DNA from: Verrucomicrobiota bacterium
Lineage (GTDB): Bacteria; Verrucomicrobiota; Verrucomicrobiia; Opitutales; Opitutaceae
DNA length: 43,838 nucleotides
Direction: 5' to 3'
NCBI GenBank assembly: GCA_026398135.1
Contig: JAPLTN010000044.1
Location: 1 to 43,838, forward strand
Below the pieces are notes generated by a model. It worked only from the letters and a program-made list of their open reading frames with translations, did no database searches and had not been told where the DNA came from. Shown here in pieces: positions 1 through 6,771 of this stretch; positions within the stretch are counted from its first letter, which is position 1, and the number at the start of each line of letters is the position of its first letter. The position numbers were made by a program, and so were the translations under genes.

Positions 1-65
1 TTGGCTTTGTCCAAATCGCGACAGGCGATTGTTGACCAAGCAGAGATGTCAGGAGTGGCGGGCAT
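1..65 (-). CDS. HEPN-like toxin partner, N-terminal end only (partial)
   Basis: An open frame starts at an ATG at 65 and runs off the left edge, giving 21 visible residues (MPATPDISAWSTIACRDLDK...). It begins inside the last codons of the nucleotidyltransferase gene, in another frame, so the two would be translationally coupled. The W-x(5)-RDL-x-A pattern resembles the first helix of small HEPN proteins, which usually read like W-L-x-x-A-x-x-D-L. Known family behaviour: HEPN/MNT pairs form toxin-antitoxin modules in which the HEPN protein is an RNase and the MNT enzyme AMPylates it. The assignment rests on position and a very short motif, so it is tentative. The RX4-6H RNase motif would lie outside the window. 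Confidence 0.45.
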   Translation of the reverse strand, partial: MPATPDISAWSTIACRDLDKA

Positions 66-399
66 AGAGGCAGACTCCTTTTTGGGTTATATCCGGGAAG
101 AGCGTGGTGCGGTCGTCGCGGTGTTGGTGCCATAACTCGGGAGTAACTACGTTGAGTCCCAAGGGTAAGGTGCCTTGTAGATGTGCGAGGCGACGGGAAA
201 TTTGGTGGCGGGTGGTTCCTCCACTCACTATAAGTAAGTCTATATCGCTATCCGGCCCGGCTTCTCCGCGAGCGACTGAGCCGTAAACCCAAATTTCCTC
301 CGCGCCGAAATCTTCAATCAACGCGCGCAGACACTCTTGAAGCCGAGTAACGGCATCCGGAAGGGGGGGGAGTCGGAGTTGGGTTAGGTCAGCGGTCAC
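49..399 (-). CDS. MNT-type nucleotidyltransferase (MntA-like antitoxin)
   Basis: This 116-residue protein is a minimal nucleotidyltransferase. Around residues 39-57 it carries the polymerase-beta signature GSVARGEAGPDSDIDLLI, which is the GS-x(n)-DxD motif that binds metal and NTP. The rest is short, as in stand-alone MNT proteins. Family knowledge: such proteins act as antitoxins that AMPylate a HEPN toxin encoded beside them. Here the next frame downstream overlaps the stop of this gene and looks like the start of a HEPN protein, which supports that role. A different minimal nucleotidyltransferase function cannot be excluded because the partner is cut by the window edge. Confidence 0.85.
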   Translation of the reverse strand: MTADLTQLRLPPLPDAVTRLQECLRALIEDFGAEEIWVYGSVARGEAGPDSDIDLLIVSGGTTRHQISRRLAHLQGTLPLGLNVVTPELWHQHRDDRTTLFPDITQKGVCLYARHS

Positions 400-702
400 G
401 GAGCGGGGCGGGGGGAGAGGGGGAGGAGCTAGTAAGCGGTAAGCTAGTAGAGCTGAGCGGTTGATAGGTTGATGGGTTGCTGCGGAGCGGAGGGCGGCGG
501 AGCGGCGGGACGCCGCAGGTTAAGTTGAAAGTTTAAGTTTAAGGGCTGGGGGGCGGGGAGGTTCGGAGTTGGTAAGCTAGCGGAGCGGCGGAAATGACGA
601 ATGTCTAATGTCGAATGACGAATGGCGGAGGGAGGAGCTGGTAAGCTAGTAAGCTGGTAAGCGGATGAGCTGGTAGAGCTAGTAAGCTAGGAGCGGGGAT
701 GA
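400..702. repeat. Gene-free stretch with degenerate intergenic repeats
   Basis: No credible gene is present. The stretch is built of low-complexity units. One is a roughly 10-bp motif AGCTRGTA / GGTAAGCTAG, repeated near 427-450, 571-580 and 634-692. Another is a short run of AATGACGAATG variants at 593-628. GGAGCGGGG-type G-rich units lie between them. Related AGCTGGTA and AATGACGAATG units recur at about 1345-1360 and 1385-1420, on the other side of the PIN gene. There are no spacers of constant length, so it is not a CRISPR array. Confidence 0.7.
593..628. repeat. AATGACGAATG intergenic repeat, copy 1
   Basis: Four near-copies of an 8-10 base unit (AATGACG, AATGTCT, AATGTCG, AATGACG) sit in tandem and end in AATGGCGG. 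The same pattern with the same ending occurs at 1385-1420. Read on the other strand it is CATTCGTCATTCG, a non-coding repeat style that I associate with verrucomicrobial genomes. Function unknown. Confidence 0.65.
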
Positions 703-1131
703 TTATGCGCGCCGCAGTGAAGAGGAAGGGAATTCAGTTTGAATCAGGTTGCCTAGGCGGGTGCGGTAGAGGGTGGAATCCACTTTATCTGTGGTTATAA
801 CCGAGCTCCCAAACTGCTCGTACATAGATACTAAACAGGCATACGCATAATCTGCACGCGGGTGATACTTTTCCAAACAATGGGATACGGCCACCCTGTT
901 TTTAGGCAAGACCGGGTGTATGCGAAGCCATTGAGATTCAATCATGGCAAGCACGGCATGTTTAGCGCGCTCGCTCGCCCGAATGTGGTAAATAAGTTCG
1001 GTGATAACGGCTTCGCAGGTATCAAAACCTTGTGGATGGGTGGCAGCCATCTGTTTCGCCCACGGGTGATGCTCGTCTCGCGCGTCGAGCAAGGCGAGCA
1101 GCACACCGGTATCGATCAGGGGGCGTGGCAT
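703..1131 (-). CDS. PIN-domain protein, VapC-like ribonuclease
   Basis: The 142-residue protein has the layout of a PIN domain. It starts with PLIDTGVLLALLDARDEHH, where D7 and the second Asp are the expected first metal ligands. It has a central acidic residue in EAVITELIYHI (around residue 40-47), ADYAYACLV (around 93), and the C-terminal VITTDKVDSTLYR with the last conserved Asp. PIN proteins of this size are usually VapC toxins that cut tRNA or rRNA. A 59-codon ORF ends 6 bases upstream of the start, in the place where an antitoxin gene would be. Activity and toxin status are inferred from family and layout only. Confidence 0.75.
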   Translation of the reverse strand: MPRPLIDTGVLLALLDARDEHHPWAKQMAATHPQGFDTCEAVITELIYHIRASERAKHAVLAMIESQWLRIHPVLPKNRVAVSHCLEKYHPRADYAYACLVSMYEQFGSSVITTDKVDSTLYRTRLGNLIQTEFPSSSLRRA

Positions 1132-1137
1132 AACAAA

Positions 1138-1317
1138 TCAGGTTAGCGCTTTGCGGGAGGAAAGTTTGCCGTCCGATGGGCCATCGTAGGCCCCTATTAC
1201 CCAAGTTGGGAGCAAGGACGGTGTAGAGTTGAGTGGGCGCGCTTGGGCTTTGGCTAGCTTGGCTCTAGCTGAGGTGGGTTTGCCGGGACGAACCTTCGAG
1301 GATTTAAGCACTTTCAT
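1138..1317 (-). CDS. Small ORF upstream of PIN gene, candidate antitoxin
   Basis: This ORF encodes 59 residues (MKVLKSSKVRPGKPTSARAK...) and stops 6 bases before the PIN start. The first half is strongly basic and the second half is more acidic and aromatic (LLPTWVIGAYDGPSDG). I do not recognise it as any named VapB family. The spacing, strand and size fit the antitoxin slot of a VapBC-type pair. It could also be chance, since the region is GC-rich and repeat-rich. Confidence 0.45.
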   Translation of the reverse strand: MKVLKSSKVRPGKPTSARAKLAKAQARPLNSTPSLLPTWVIGAYDGPSDGKLSSRKALT

Positions 1318-1384
1318 GTTCGGTTGGAGGGGCGGAGCGGGGCGCTAGTAAAGCTGGTAGAGCGGGGAGGTGGGAGCGATGGAA

Positions 1385-1420
1385 AATGACGAATGACTGA
1401 TGCCGTATGACGAATGGCGG
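1385..1420. repeat. AATGACGAATG intergenic repeat, copy 2
   Basis: Second copy of the AATGACGAATG tandem repeat, ending in the same AATGGCGGAGCGG context as the copy at 593-628. It lies in the gap between the small ORF and the TPR gene. Confidence 0.65.
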
Positions 1421-1453
1421 AGCGGGGGGGGGCTGACCGACAGCGGTATGAGC

Positions 1454-1473
1454 GGCCTTCGCAAGCGAAGGCC
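1454..1473. repeat. Perfect 9-bp hairpin (REP-like)
   Basis: GGCCTTCGC-AA-GCGAAGGCC is a perfect inverted repeat 15 bases beyond the stop codon of the TPR gene. A close relative with one mismatch lies at 6608-6627, also just past a gene end and followed by CCCT. There is no T-run, so it is not a classic intrinsic terminator. It is better read as a dispersed REP-like element that may stall transcription or protect mRNA ends. Confidence 0.6.
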
Positions 1474-1487
1474 CTACAGGGGGTGGG

Positions 1488-2882
1488 TTAGCGGCTGGAG
1501 TAGAAGGCGTCGATCTTGTTGGCGACGTCGCGGAAGCCGATGTCGTCGCTGTAGATGAGTTTATACTCGGTGATGGCTTCCTGGGCTTTGCCCATGCCTT
1601 CGTAGCATTCGGCGAGTTGGTAGATGATGTCTTTTTTAAGGTCGTCCATGGTGGCGATCTCACTCTTGGCGACTTGGAACTGCTGGACCGCGAGGTCGTA
1701 CATCTTGCGGGCTTTGAGGGTCTTGCCCATGCCGGCGAGGGCGGCGAGGCGGACTTTGGGCGACTTTTGCGCTTGTTGGAAGTTGGCGATGGCCTGCTGG
1801 TGGTCGCCGGCTTCGAGGAGGAGGTTGGCGAGGGTGAATTTGGCGGCGTAGTCGTTGGGGTAGCGTTCGACGTAGGCTTTGGCGTCGGCGAGTTTGACTT
1901 GGGTCAACTCGGCGAGGGCGGCGGTGTGGGCTTGCTGGGCGGCGGTGTCGTCGGGGGTGGCGGCGAGTTGGGCGGCGAGGGTTTTGAGGCGGGCTTCGAG
2001 TACGCTGACGGCGAGGTCGCTTTGGAGTTTTTCGAGGGTGGCGTCGCCGGAGGCGGAGGGGAGGAGGCGGGCTTTTTTGACGTATTCGAGGGCGGAGGCG
2101 GGGTCTTCGAGGCGGCGGTAGCCGTCGATGATGGAGCGGTAGTGATTGAGGTTTTGCGGTTCGGCGGCGAGGCGTTGCTTGGCTTCGTCGATGAGGCGCT
2201 GGGTGGCTTCGCCGGTGGTGACGACTTTGCCGGCTTGTTCGAGGGAATTGGCCTGGGCCTCGTCTTTGAGTTTTTCGCGGAAGGTGCTTTGGGTCTCCCA
2301 GTGGCCTTTGTCCATGGTCTGGGCCACGGAGGCGCGGCGCATGAGTGCGAGGGCGTCGCCGTCCTGGGGGCGAAGCTTGAGCATCTCGTCGGCGATGCGG
2401 AGGGCGTCTTTGTTGAGTTTGGCGTTGAGGTAGGCCTCGGCGAGGTGAAGGAGGGTGTCGTGGTCGCGGGGTTGGATTTCGCGAATGCAGTCCCAGGCGT
2501 AGGCGGCGGTTTCGAGGAGTCCGAGGGCGGCGGTGGCTTCGGCGAGGTTTTTGAGGGCGGGTATGCTCTTGGGGTCGCCGTGGAGGAGTTTTTCGGCGGT
2601 TTCGAGGGATTTGGCGGGGTCTTTTTTGCTGCCGCCGAAGAGGAAGCCCGCCATGGTGACGGAGCCTAAGGCCTTGGACACGAAGGAGGTTTTGCCTTCG
2701 TGGTGACGGATGAGGGCGGCGCGTTGCAGGCGGCGAACCGGGAGGCAGCCGGGGGCGGCCTTCAGAACTTGGGACGTGACCTCGATCACGTAGTCGTAAT
2801 TAGCGCGCTGGAGAGCGACTTGGGCAGATTCGATCTGTTTTTGCAGACGGGGATCGAGGGCGGTGAGGGGAACTTCCTGCAT
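1488..2882 (-). CDS. Tetratricopeptide-repeat protein
   Basis: A 464-residue protein made almost entirely of amphipathic helix pairs. TPR-like units are visible around residues 90-180 (SIPALKNLAEATAALGLLE, then HDTLLHLAEAYLNAKLNKDA) and again near 355-450 (DYAAKFTLANLLLEAGDH, IIYQLAECYEGMGKAQEAI). A helical Ala/Gln-rich middle section links them. There is no signal peptide, although a short Gly/Phe-rich stretch lies near residues 77-85. TPR proteins act as scaffolds for protein-protein contacts, and no partner is evident from the neighbours. The start at MQEVPLTAL is the only reasonable one in frame. Confidence 0.8.
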   Translation of the reverse strand: MQEVPLTALDPRLQKQIESAQVALQRANYDYVIEVTSQVLKAAPGCLPVRRLQRAALIRHHEGKTSFVSKALGSVTMAGFLFGGSKKDPAKSLETAEKLLHGDPKSIPALKNLAEATAALGLLETAAYAWDCIREIQPRDHDTLLHLAEAYLNAKLNKDALRIADEMLKLRPQDGDALALMRRASVAQTMDKGHWETQSTFREKLKDEAQANSLEQAGKVVTTGEATQRLIDEAKQRLAAEPQNLNHYRSIIDGYRRLEDPASALEYVKKARLLPSASGDATLEKLQSDLAVSVLEARLKTLAAQLAATPDDTAAQQAHTAALAELTQVKLADAKAYVERYPNDYAAKFTLANLLLEAGDHQQAIANFQQAQKSPKVRLAALAGMGKTLKARKMYDLAVQQFQVAKSEIATMDDLKKDIIYQLAECYEGMGKAQEAITEYKLIYSDDIGFRDVANKIDAFYSSR

Positions 2883-3110
2883 GGGAGAGGGGGGAAAGGA
2901 GCGAGAAACCGAGGCTAAACGTGTCGGCAGATATAAGACTGTAATCGACTCTCAAAGTGGAAAATAAACCACAAAAGGCAAGGGGCGCGTTGGTGCTGTC
3001 TTCAAAATAATCCGACGCTCTGCTTTCGCCCTGCGGGTGAGAGGGAACCCAAACCGGGCCGGCGTTGCCCTCGGTGGCACGAGCCTCTGGCCCGCATCCG
3101 CGTTCAGGCG

Positions 3111-3130
3111 ATTTTTCTGCCCCCATTTTT
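3111..3130. repeat. Left arm of 20-bp inverted repeat around the GxxExxY gene
   Basis: The sequence ATTTTTCTGCCCCCATTTTT is the exact reverse complement of 3957-3976. The arm is followed inward by CTGACTAAAC, and the opposite arm by ATGACTTAAAC when read inward, so similarity continues for about 10 more bases with a gap. The arm also contains a direct repeat, ATTTTTCTG. Confidence 0.85.
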
Positions 3131-3143
3131 CTGACTAAACGAT

Positions 3144-3944
3144 TTATCGGGTTAGCGATACCAATTGAATCTCATGACGTCGCAAGTTAACCCACTGCAA
3201 AGTGCGCAATGGACTGAGCCGAAGCATCGCACGCAGGTGGTGCTCATATTGGGAAGTGCTTTCGGTTAAAGCGGTGACCCGAAACGCCGTTTCCGGGTTA
3301 AGCATGTGGAAGCATTGCGTGCCCAAACTGGCGCGGCCGCGAGTCAGCGGCAACCGTTGGACAACCTGGTCTTCACCTCCGGCAAAATGGATTAGCGCTT
3401 CGGTGTAGAGTTCCAGATTCAGCCAGCACCCCCAGTCATTCAACAAGTCCAAGAGGTTCTCGCGAAAGAATCGATCCGTCTGATCGTGCTCCTGCCAGGC
3501 TTTCATATCGACCGAAAACTGGCGTCGCTCGGGGTGGGTCAGCGTGGCGTTGACGAATCGCGACTCAACCTGCGCTGGCCTGAAGTTGATCAGCTTGCCG
3601 TGATGCGCTCCGCACAAGAAAAGATAATTGAGCAGCTGGGCTTCGTGCGAACCAGCCAGGGCGAGGGCGGTCTTGAGTTCATAAATACCGGCGTTGGCGA
3701 CGATCAGATCGGGCAAATAGGTCTTCGCAAAATCTCCGTGCGTGACAGTGACGCCGACTTCCGTTGCCGCCTCCAACCCCGCCTCCTTGAGCCGTGCTAC
3801 CAAGTCATTTTGATAAATCGACTCTTCGCAAAGTCGCCCCAGTTCATTCTGACTTTCGAATGCGATTCGCATCACCAGATAATCCAGTTCCGCGAATTCT
3901 CTTTGGTTGATCGGGCGCAAACCATGCGGGCTGATGATGGGCAT
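3144..3944 (-). CDS. GxxExxY family protein with extra C-terminal domain
   Basis: The first ~130 residues carry the family marks: GRLCEESIY matches GxxxExxY near residue 36, followed by PDLIVANAGIYELKT (around 97-111), where the Asp and the E-x-K fit a PD-(D/E)xK nuclease-like core, and LLNYLFLCGAHHGKLINF. GxxExxY proteins are usually about 120-140 residues, so this 266-residue form has a second half (about 135-266) I do not recognise. Function of the family is not settled. The gene sits alone between two inverted-repeat arms at 3111-3130 and 3957-3976, so it may travel as a small unit. Confidence 0.75.
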   Translation of the reverse strand: MPIISPHGLRPINQREFAELDYLVMRIAFESQNELGRLCEESIYQNDLVARLKEAGLEAATEVGVTVTHGDFAKTYLPDLIVANAGIYELKTALALAGSHEAQLLNYLFLCGAHHGKLINFRPAQVESRFVNATLTHPERRQFSVDMKAWQEHDQTDRFFRENLLDLLNDWGCWLNLELYTEALIHFAGGEDQVVQRLPLTRGRASLGTQCFHMLNPETAFRVTALTESTSQYEHHLRAMLRLSPLRTLQWVNLRRHEIQLVSLTR

Positions 3945-3956
3945 TGTTTAAGTCAT

Positions 3957-3976
3957 AAAAATGGGGGCAGAAAAAT
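3957..3976. repeat. Right arm of 20-bp inverted repeat around the GxxExxY gene
   Basis: AAAAATGGGGGCAGAAAAAT is the exact reverse complement of 3111-3130. It starts 12 bases upstream of the GxxExxY start codon, so it may also hold or replace the promoter of that gene. Confidence 0.85.
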
Positions 3977-4393
3977 GAAACGAAATCCTTATACTCGCTC
4001 AAACCAGCCCTTTTCATTCGGTTAATGCATATGGGCCAGCGGCCCATGCCGCCTCTCGCGCCTTGGCCGAGCCACACTTCACGTTCCCGACGGACTGAAT
4101 TTAAACCCATACACGCCCCAGGTTTTGCGCCAGGCGGAGCCTGCAAGGGAGGGCGATTGTACGGCCAATGGTCTCAGCTATTAGGCTGCTGTTTTAATCG
4201 AACTCCGGCTTATTCTCATGCGCGTTCAAGTTTAGCGTAATCTTAGGCTTTGCAAGGTCCGGGGGAGCGCACCCGTCTCGGGTGCTTAGCAGTGCGCATC
4301 GCCCTGCGATCTGAGTTTCCGGCGAGACGCCAAAAATAGCCTGCGGGAAGCGGCTCTCCCCGCACCGTTTAAAATACGGCGGAGAAACGGAGT
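3977..4393. other. Gene-free gap
   Basis: I see no credible gene here. A 7-bp GC hairpin, GCACCCG-TCT-CGGGTGC, lies at 4269-4285, beyond the 3' end of the VOC gene. It lacks a T-run on either side and could be a weak stop signal for that gene. Confidence 0.5.
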
Positions 4394-5329
4394 TCATGCG
4401 GGGAGCGGGGGGAGGGTGGCTTCGATGGCGGCGCGGTGGGGTTCGTATCGGGCGGGGAGTTTTAGGGTGGTGCCGAGGGTTTCCAGGGGCTCGTCGATGG
4501 CGAAGCCGGGGGTGTCGGTGGCGATTTCGAAGAGGATGCCGCCGGGTTCGCGGGCGTAGATGGAGTGGAAGTAGTTGCGGTCCATCTGGGGGCTCACGTT
4601 GAGACCGGCTGTTTGCCATTCGGAGCGGGCGGCGAGCTCGGCTTCGTCGTCCGCAACGCGGAAGGCGACGTGGTGGACGGTGCCCAGGCCGGGTTGGCCG
4701 CGCGGCCCGTCGGGCAGGGTGAGCAGATCGAGACAGGTGCCGGGGACTCCCTGAGCTAAAGCGTAGCGAGCGCGGCGGGTGGTTTCGTCGCGGGTGGTTT
4801 CCCGCGCGCCCATGGTGGAGACGAGGAGCGCGGCGGTGCGGGCGGACGCGGCGTGGGTGAGGGTGACGGAGTGGAAGCCACGCAGGCCGTGGGCAATTGG
4901 AATGTCGGGATGGGACCAAGGCTGGCGAGGGTCGGGTTCGCGGGTGGCGACGATTTCTAGGCCGAGGCCATCGGGATCGGCGAAGCGGAGCACTTGGTCG
5001 CCGAAACGGGCTTCGGTGGTGAAGGGAAGGTGATGGGCGGTGAGGCGGGCGGTCCAGAAGTCGAGGGACGCGGCGGGTACGGACCAGGCGGTGGCGGTGA
5101 CCTGGTCGGAGCCGATACGGCCGCGCGGTTGTCCGGCCCAGTAGAAAAAAGTGAGGGCGGAGCCGGGGGTGCCGACGGTGTCGCCGAAATAGAGGTGGTA
5201 AGTGGAGGGATCGTCGAAATTGACGGTGCGTTTGATGAGGCGCAGGCCGAGGACGCGGGTGTAAAAGGCTACGTTGGCGACGGGATCGCCAGCCATGGCG
5301 GTGATGTGGTGGAGGCCGAGGAGGTTCAT
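4394..5329 (-). CDS. VOC-family ring-cleaving dioxygenase (MhqO-like)
   Basis: 311 residues, the usual length for MhqO/LinE-type proteins. It has two vicinal-oxygen-chelate modules. The first begins LGLHHITAMAGDPVANVAFYTRVLGL and has DPDGLGLEIVAT near residue 120. The second begins GLRGFHSVTL near 148, with TVHHVAFRVAD near 218 and GGILFEIATDTPGF near 260. The metal set of such enzymes (His in LHHI, His in VHHVAF, Glu in LFEIATD) is visible. Family members are thought to cleave hydroquinone- or catechol-type rings using Fe(II). No quinone-stress regulator or reductase adjoins it, so the substrate is open. It stands alone on the minus strand. Confidence 0.85.
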   Translation of the reverse strand: MNLLGLHHITAMAGDPVANVAFYTRVLGLRLIKRTVNFDDPSTYHLYFGDTVGTPGSALTFFYWAGQPRGRIGSDQVTATAWSVPAASLDFWTARLTAHHLPFTTEARFGDQVLRFADPDGLGLEIVATREPDPRQPWSHPDIPIAHGLRGFHSVTLTHAASARTAALLVSTMGARETTRDETTRRARYALAQGVPGTCLDLLTLPDGPRGQPGLGTVHHVAFRVADDEAELAARSEWQTAGLNVSPQMDRNYFHSIYAREPGGILFEIATDTPGFAIDEPLETLGTTLKLPARYEPHRAAIEATLPPLPA

Positions 5330-5502
5330 TTTGAGTTACACGCCTTTGAAATGCGAATTTGGCAACAACGGGCGCAATATCCACACTGTCCGGTGCACCT
5401 CGGGGATTCACGAACGACTGTCTGCTCCATCATCTTGCGTCACCTCATCGGCTCCAAAAGCGGATTTCGGGTTGAACGGTTAAAGAGGGGGCATGAGACA
5501 GA

Positions 5503-5570
5503 GCCGCAGCCCGACCAGCGGACGGGCTGCGGCAAAGGGCACAGAGGCGGCGGGGTGCGGCGACCCCGCC
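5503..5570. terminator. Tandem GC-rich hairpins downstream of rpiB
   Basis: Two strong stems lie just past the stop of rpiB (minus strand, stop at 5595). One is an 11-bp perfect stem, GCCGCAGCCCG with CGGGCTGCGGC (5503-5513 / 5523-5533). The other is an 8-bp perfect stem, GGCGGGGT with ACCCCGCC (5549-5556 / 5563-5570). Neither has a clear T-run, so this is a possible GC-rich terminator or mRNA-end structure rather than a textbook one. Confidence 0.5.
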
Positions 5571-5594
5571 CTGCATGGATCGGCGGTTGCGGAG

Positions 5595-6035
5595 TTAGGC
5601 TAGCTCAATTTTCTGGATACGCGGGAGGTGGCGGCCGCCCTCGAAGGGGGTGGCGAGCCAGGTGCGGACGATCTTGAGGGCCTCGTCCAAGGTCACGGTG
5701 CGTTCGCCGAGGGAGAGCACGTTGCCGTCGTTGTGGGAGCGGTTCCAGATGGCGACTTGCTCGTTCCAGCAAAGGCCGCAGCGGATGCCTTTGACCTTGT
5801 TGGCCACAATGGCTTCGCCGTTGCCGGAGCCGCCGAGCACTATGCCGAACTTAAATTCGCGGCGGGCGACGGCTTCGGCGGTGGGGCGGATCCAGTCGGG
5901 GTAGTCGCAGGAGGCGTCGGAGTAGGTGCCGAAATCCTTCACGGTGTGGCCCTCGGAGAGGAGCATGGCCTTGATGGCCTCTTTGTATTTGAAGCCGGCG
6001 TGGTCGGAGCCGATGGCAATGGTGAAGGTGGACAT
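5595..6035 (-). CDS. rpiB: Ribose-5-phosphate isomerase B
   Basis: The 146-residue protein interconverts ribose 5-phosphate and ribulose 5-phosphate in the pentose phosphate pathway. It opens with IAIGSDHAGFKYKE, the RpiB/LacAB signature. It has FGIVLGGSGNGEAIVANKVKGIRCGLCW near residues 65-92, which contains the phosphate-binding GxGNGE loop, and then NRSHNDGNVLSLGER near 98-112. The catalytic Cys of many RpiBs is replaced by Ser or Thr in some members. Here the loop reads GGSGNG where many enzymes read GTGIG, with Ser in place of the usual Thr. I chose the start at MSTFTIA because the longer frame would add translated intergenic repeat (FRISAFRISAF). Confidence 0.9.
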   Translation of the reverse strand: MSTFTIAIGSDHAGFKYKEAIKAMLLSEGHTVKDFGTYSDASCDYPDWIRPTAEAVARREFKFGIVLGGSGNGEAIVANKVKGIRCGLCWNEQVAIWNRSHNDGNVLSLGERTVTLDEALKIVRTWLATPFEGGRHLPRIQKIELA

Positions 6036-6056
6036 GGGAAGGAGACGGAAGGGGAG

Positions 6057-6096
6057 ACGAAAAGCGGAAATGCGGAAAGCGGAAATGCGGAAAAAA
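6057..6096. repeat. GCGGAAA repeat array 1
   Basis: Tandem degenerate units of GCGGAAA / TGCGGAAA (about 4-5 copies) lie just upstream of the rpiB start (minus strand). Similar arrays lie at 7788-7820 and 8443-8504, each directly in front of another minus-strand gene. Confidence 0.7.
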
Positions 6097-6160
6097 TCGG
6101 CGCAACAGGCGGCGGGTTTCACCTGATAGCGGGCACGGGGGCGCAGAGGTAAACTGGGGA

Positions 6161-6598
6161 ATGAAAAAGAGAGCTATCGGCGGGTGGTTTCGCGTGGTTT
6201 TAATTTTGGCCTGCGGCGCGGGTCTGCTCGGTGGCTGTCAATCGACACCGGAGCGACGAATCGCGAAGAAGGAGGCGGTGTTTTCCAGCTGGTCGGCGCA
6301 AACGCAGGCGAAGATACGCGGCGGGCAGATCGAAGTCGGGTTTACGCCGCAGCAGGTGGAAATGGCGAAGGGCAAACCGGACCGGGTGGGGCGGCGCACC
6401 ACGAAAGCAGGAGACCGGGTGGAGTGGGTCTATTTGTGGAACGATTCACGTTTCTCGCTCGGCTTTGGTCTGGGCCTGGGCAGAGGGAACTTCGAGGAAG
6501 CCGTGGACGCGGGTACCGAAATGAGCGTGGCGGGCGTAGCGACGCGGGTGTTTTTCACCGCCGGGGTGGTCTCGGCGTTTGAGCACTATTCGCAGTGA
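6161..6598 (+). CDS. Small lipoprotein
   Basis: 145 residues. A basic start (MKKRAIGGWFR) and a hydrophobic stretch (VVLILACGAG) lead to the lipobox LLGGC, with the lipidated Cys near residue 26, so export and attachment to a membrane is likely. The mature part includes QIEVGFTPQQVEMAKGKPDRV, reminiscent of the SmpA/OmlA (BamE-type) idea of a short alpha-beta fold with a turn after 'GxxxxxVxxxxGxPD'. The C-terminal part is Gly-rich and hydrophobic (SLGFGLGLGRGNF). I would not call it BamE. It lies alone on the plus strand, divergent from rpiB. Confidence 0.7.
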   Translation: MKKRAIGGWFRVVLILACGAGLLGGCQSTPERRIAKKEAVFSSWSAQTQAKIRGGQIEVGFTPQQVEMAKGKPDRVGRRTTKAGDRVEWVYLWNDSRFSLGFGLGLGRGNFEEAVDAGTEMSVAGVATRVFFTAGVVSAFEHYSQ

Positions 6599-6607
6599 GC
6601 GTGAAGC

Positions 6608-6627
6608 GGCATTCGCAAGCGAACGCC
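6608..6627. repeat. REP-like hairpin, second copy
   Basis: GGCATTCGC-AA-GCGAACGCC pairs over 9 positions with one A-C mismatch. It starts 10 bases after the lipoprotein stop and matches the element at 1454-1473 in loop, length and flanking CCCT. Confidence 0.55.
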
Positions 6628-6771
6628 CTGCGAAGGCACGGTTGAGGATTTGGACTATCGCGGAAATTGGCCAGGGACGGCCAACGCCACACAAAAAAGT
6701 CTGCTGCAAAGCCAACTAAGTGAGCTCACTTGAACGCGAAATAGAACAGCCATGGCAGGGCGTTTGAATTC

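Noticed and set aside
400-702. Possible CRISPR-like array
   Set aside because: Units are short, degenerate and lack spacers of constant length; no cas genes nearby.
1617-2669. 350-codon Gly/Val/Phe-rich plus-strand frame
   Set aside because: Antisense shadow of the TPR gene with extreme composition.
3001-3110. GC-rich block upstream of the inverted repeat, possible small RNA
   Set aside because: No conserved fold or terminator visible; a repeat fragment is as likely.
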